DNA from: Chloroflexota bacterium
Lineage (GTDB): Bacteria; Chloroflexota; Limnocylindria; Limnocylindrales; CSP1-4
Length of the DNA: 6,119 nt
Assembly: GCA_013696275.1 (NCBI GenBank)
Contig: JACCYW010000373.1
Coordinates: 1-6,119 of the forward strand
Direction of reading: 5' to 3'
Both the position numbers and the translations under genes were made by a program. The stretch's first letter is position 1; each line of letters begins with the position of its first letter. This document shows positions 5,701 through 6,119 of this stretch, piece after piece. The notes under the pieces were generated by a model. It was not told the origin of the DNA and ran no database searches. It worked only from the letters and a program-made list of their open reading frames with translations.

Positions 5701-6119
5701 GCGCTGTGGATCGAGCGGACACGCCGACCTTCTTCGCTATCGACTGGCTCCTACGGTCAGACGAACCGGCCATCCGCTGGCTGACCTCGCGCGACCTGCT
5801 GGCCGAAGAGCGCCTAGACGATCGCGCCGCCGTCCTTGTCGGGCCCCTGGTGCGCGGCTTGTTGACCGGGCAGCAGGAAGATGGTGGCTTCGGCGGACAC
5901 CCATACCGGAAATGGACGGGCGCCCACTGGCGCCTCATCTCGCTGGTGGAGCTGGGCTTGCCAGCCGGCGAGGGACGGGCTCTTCGAGCGCTCGAAACGG
6001 TGCTTGGCTGGCTGACCGGACGGGGTCACCGCGGCGCGGTCAAGGTCGTCGCTGGTCGCGCACGCCGATGTGCGTCCCAGGAGGGGAACGCGTTGGCCGT
6101 CGCATCGTGCCTGGGCATG
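5682..6119 (+). CDS. Prenyltransferase/squalene-cyclase-like alpha/alpha-toroid repeat protein (3' partial)
   Basis: The frame stays open to the right edge (146 codons visible from ATG 5682; 138 from GTG 5706). The N-terminus has a helical FFAIDWLLRSDEPAIRWLTSRDLL motif (17-40). A QW-like repeat, QQEDGGFGGHPYRKWTG (64-80), follows, then a helix and SLVELGLPAG; the end (RRCASQEGNALAVASCLG, 128-145) begins a second unit. This is the pattern of large terpene-cyclase/prenyltransferase-like toroid proteins seen as uncharacterised hypotheticals in several bacterial phyla. No DXDD cyclase motif is visible in the part present, so enzymatic activity is not supported. ATG 5682 overlaps the oxidase gene by 19 bases with a weak AGG eight bases before it; GTG 5706 follows the oxidase stop by five bases and has no Shine-Dalgarno. 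Either way it is in the transporter-oxidase operon. Confidence 0.75.
   Translation, partial: MDGRAISAVDRADTPTFFAIDWLLRSDEPAIRWLTSRDLLAEERLDDRAAVLVGPLVRGLLTGQQEDGGFGGHPYRKWTGAHWRLISLVELGLPAGEGRALRALETVLGWLTGRGHRGAVKVVAGRARRCASQEGNALAVASCLGM

Overview
This 6.1 kb, GC-rich window holds seven gene-sized units and no RNA genes, insertion sequences or CRISPR. From left to right they are: the 3' end of a PucR-type regulator (+); a class I-alpha glutamine synthetase (+); a broken IspD-like cytidylyltransferase remnant (+); a FabI-like short-chain reductase (-); a 12-helix MFS transporter (+); an FMN-dependent alpha-hydroxy-acid oxidase/dehydrogenase (+); and the 5' part of an alpha/alpha-toroid repeat protein (+) that runs off the right edge.

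The organism is probably a free-living bacterium with high GC, compact spacing and mixed SD-led and apparently leaderless starts. The MFS type, the toroid protein and the glutamine synthetase resemble what I recall from uncultured Chloroflexota. This is family-level recall, not a database result, and an actinobacterium or another high-GC lineage cannot be excluded.

Left third (1-2359): nitrogen assimilation. The glutamine synthetase is complete. Its best start is a TTG at 372 behind a strong Shine-Dalgarno, not the upstream in-frame ATG. Right behind it lies an IspD-like gene that lacks its N-terminal nucleotide-binding region and has a one-base frameshift in a G5 run, so it is scored as a pseudogene.

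Middle (2424-3307): the reductase is transcribed leftward, convergent with the IspD-like remnant. It is divergent from the transporter across about 40 bp, with a TAnnnT element 7-8 nt before each proposed start.

Right half (3308-6119): a rightward operon. The MFS stop and the oxidase start share an ATGA (4-nt overlap), and the toroid gene starts at or inside the end of the oxidase gene. The simplest reading is a transporter for a small organic acid coupled to an FMN enzyme that oxidises a 2-hydroxy acid. The substrate cannot be read from sequence.

I found no convincing new multi-gene defence, mobile or RNA system here. The most interesting points are the mixed active-site architecture of the reductase, the decayed cytidylyltransferase, and the transporter-oxidase-toroid coupling.
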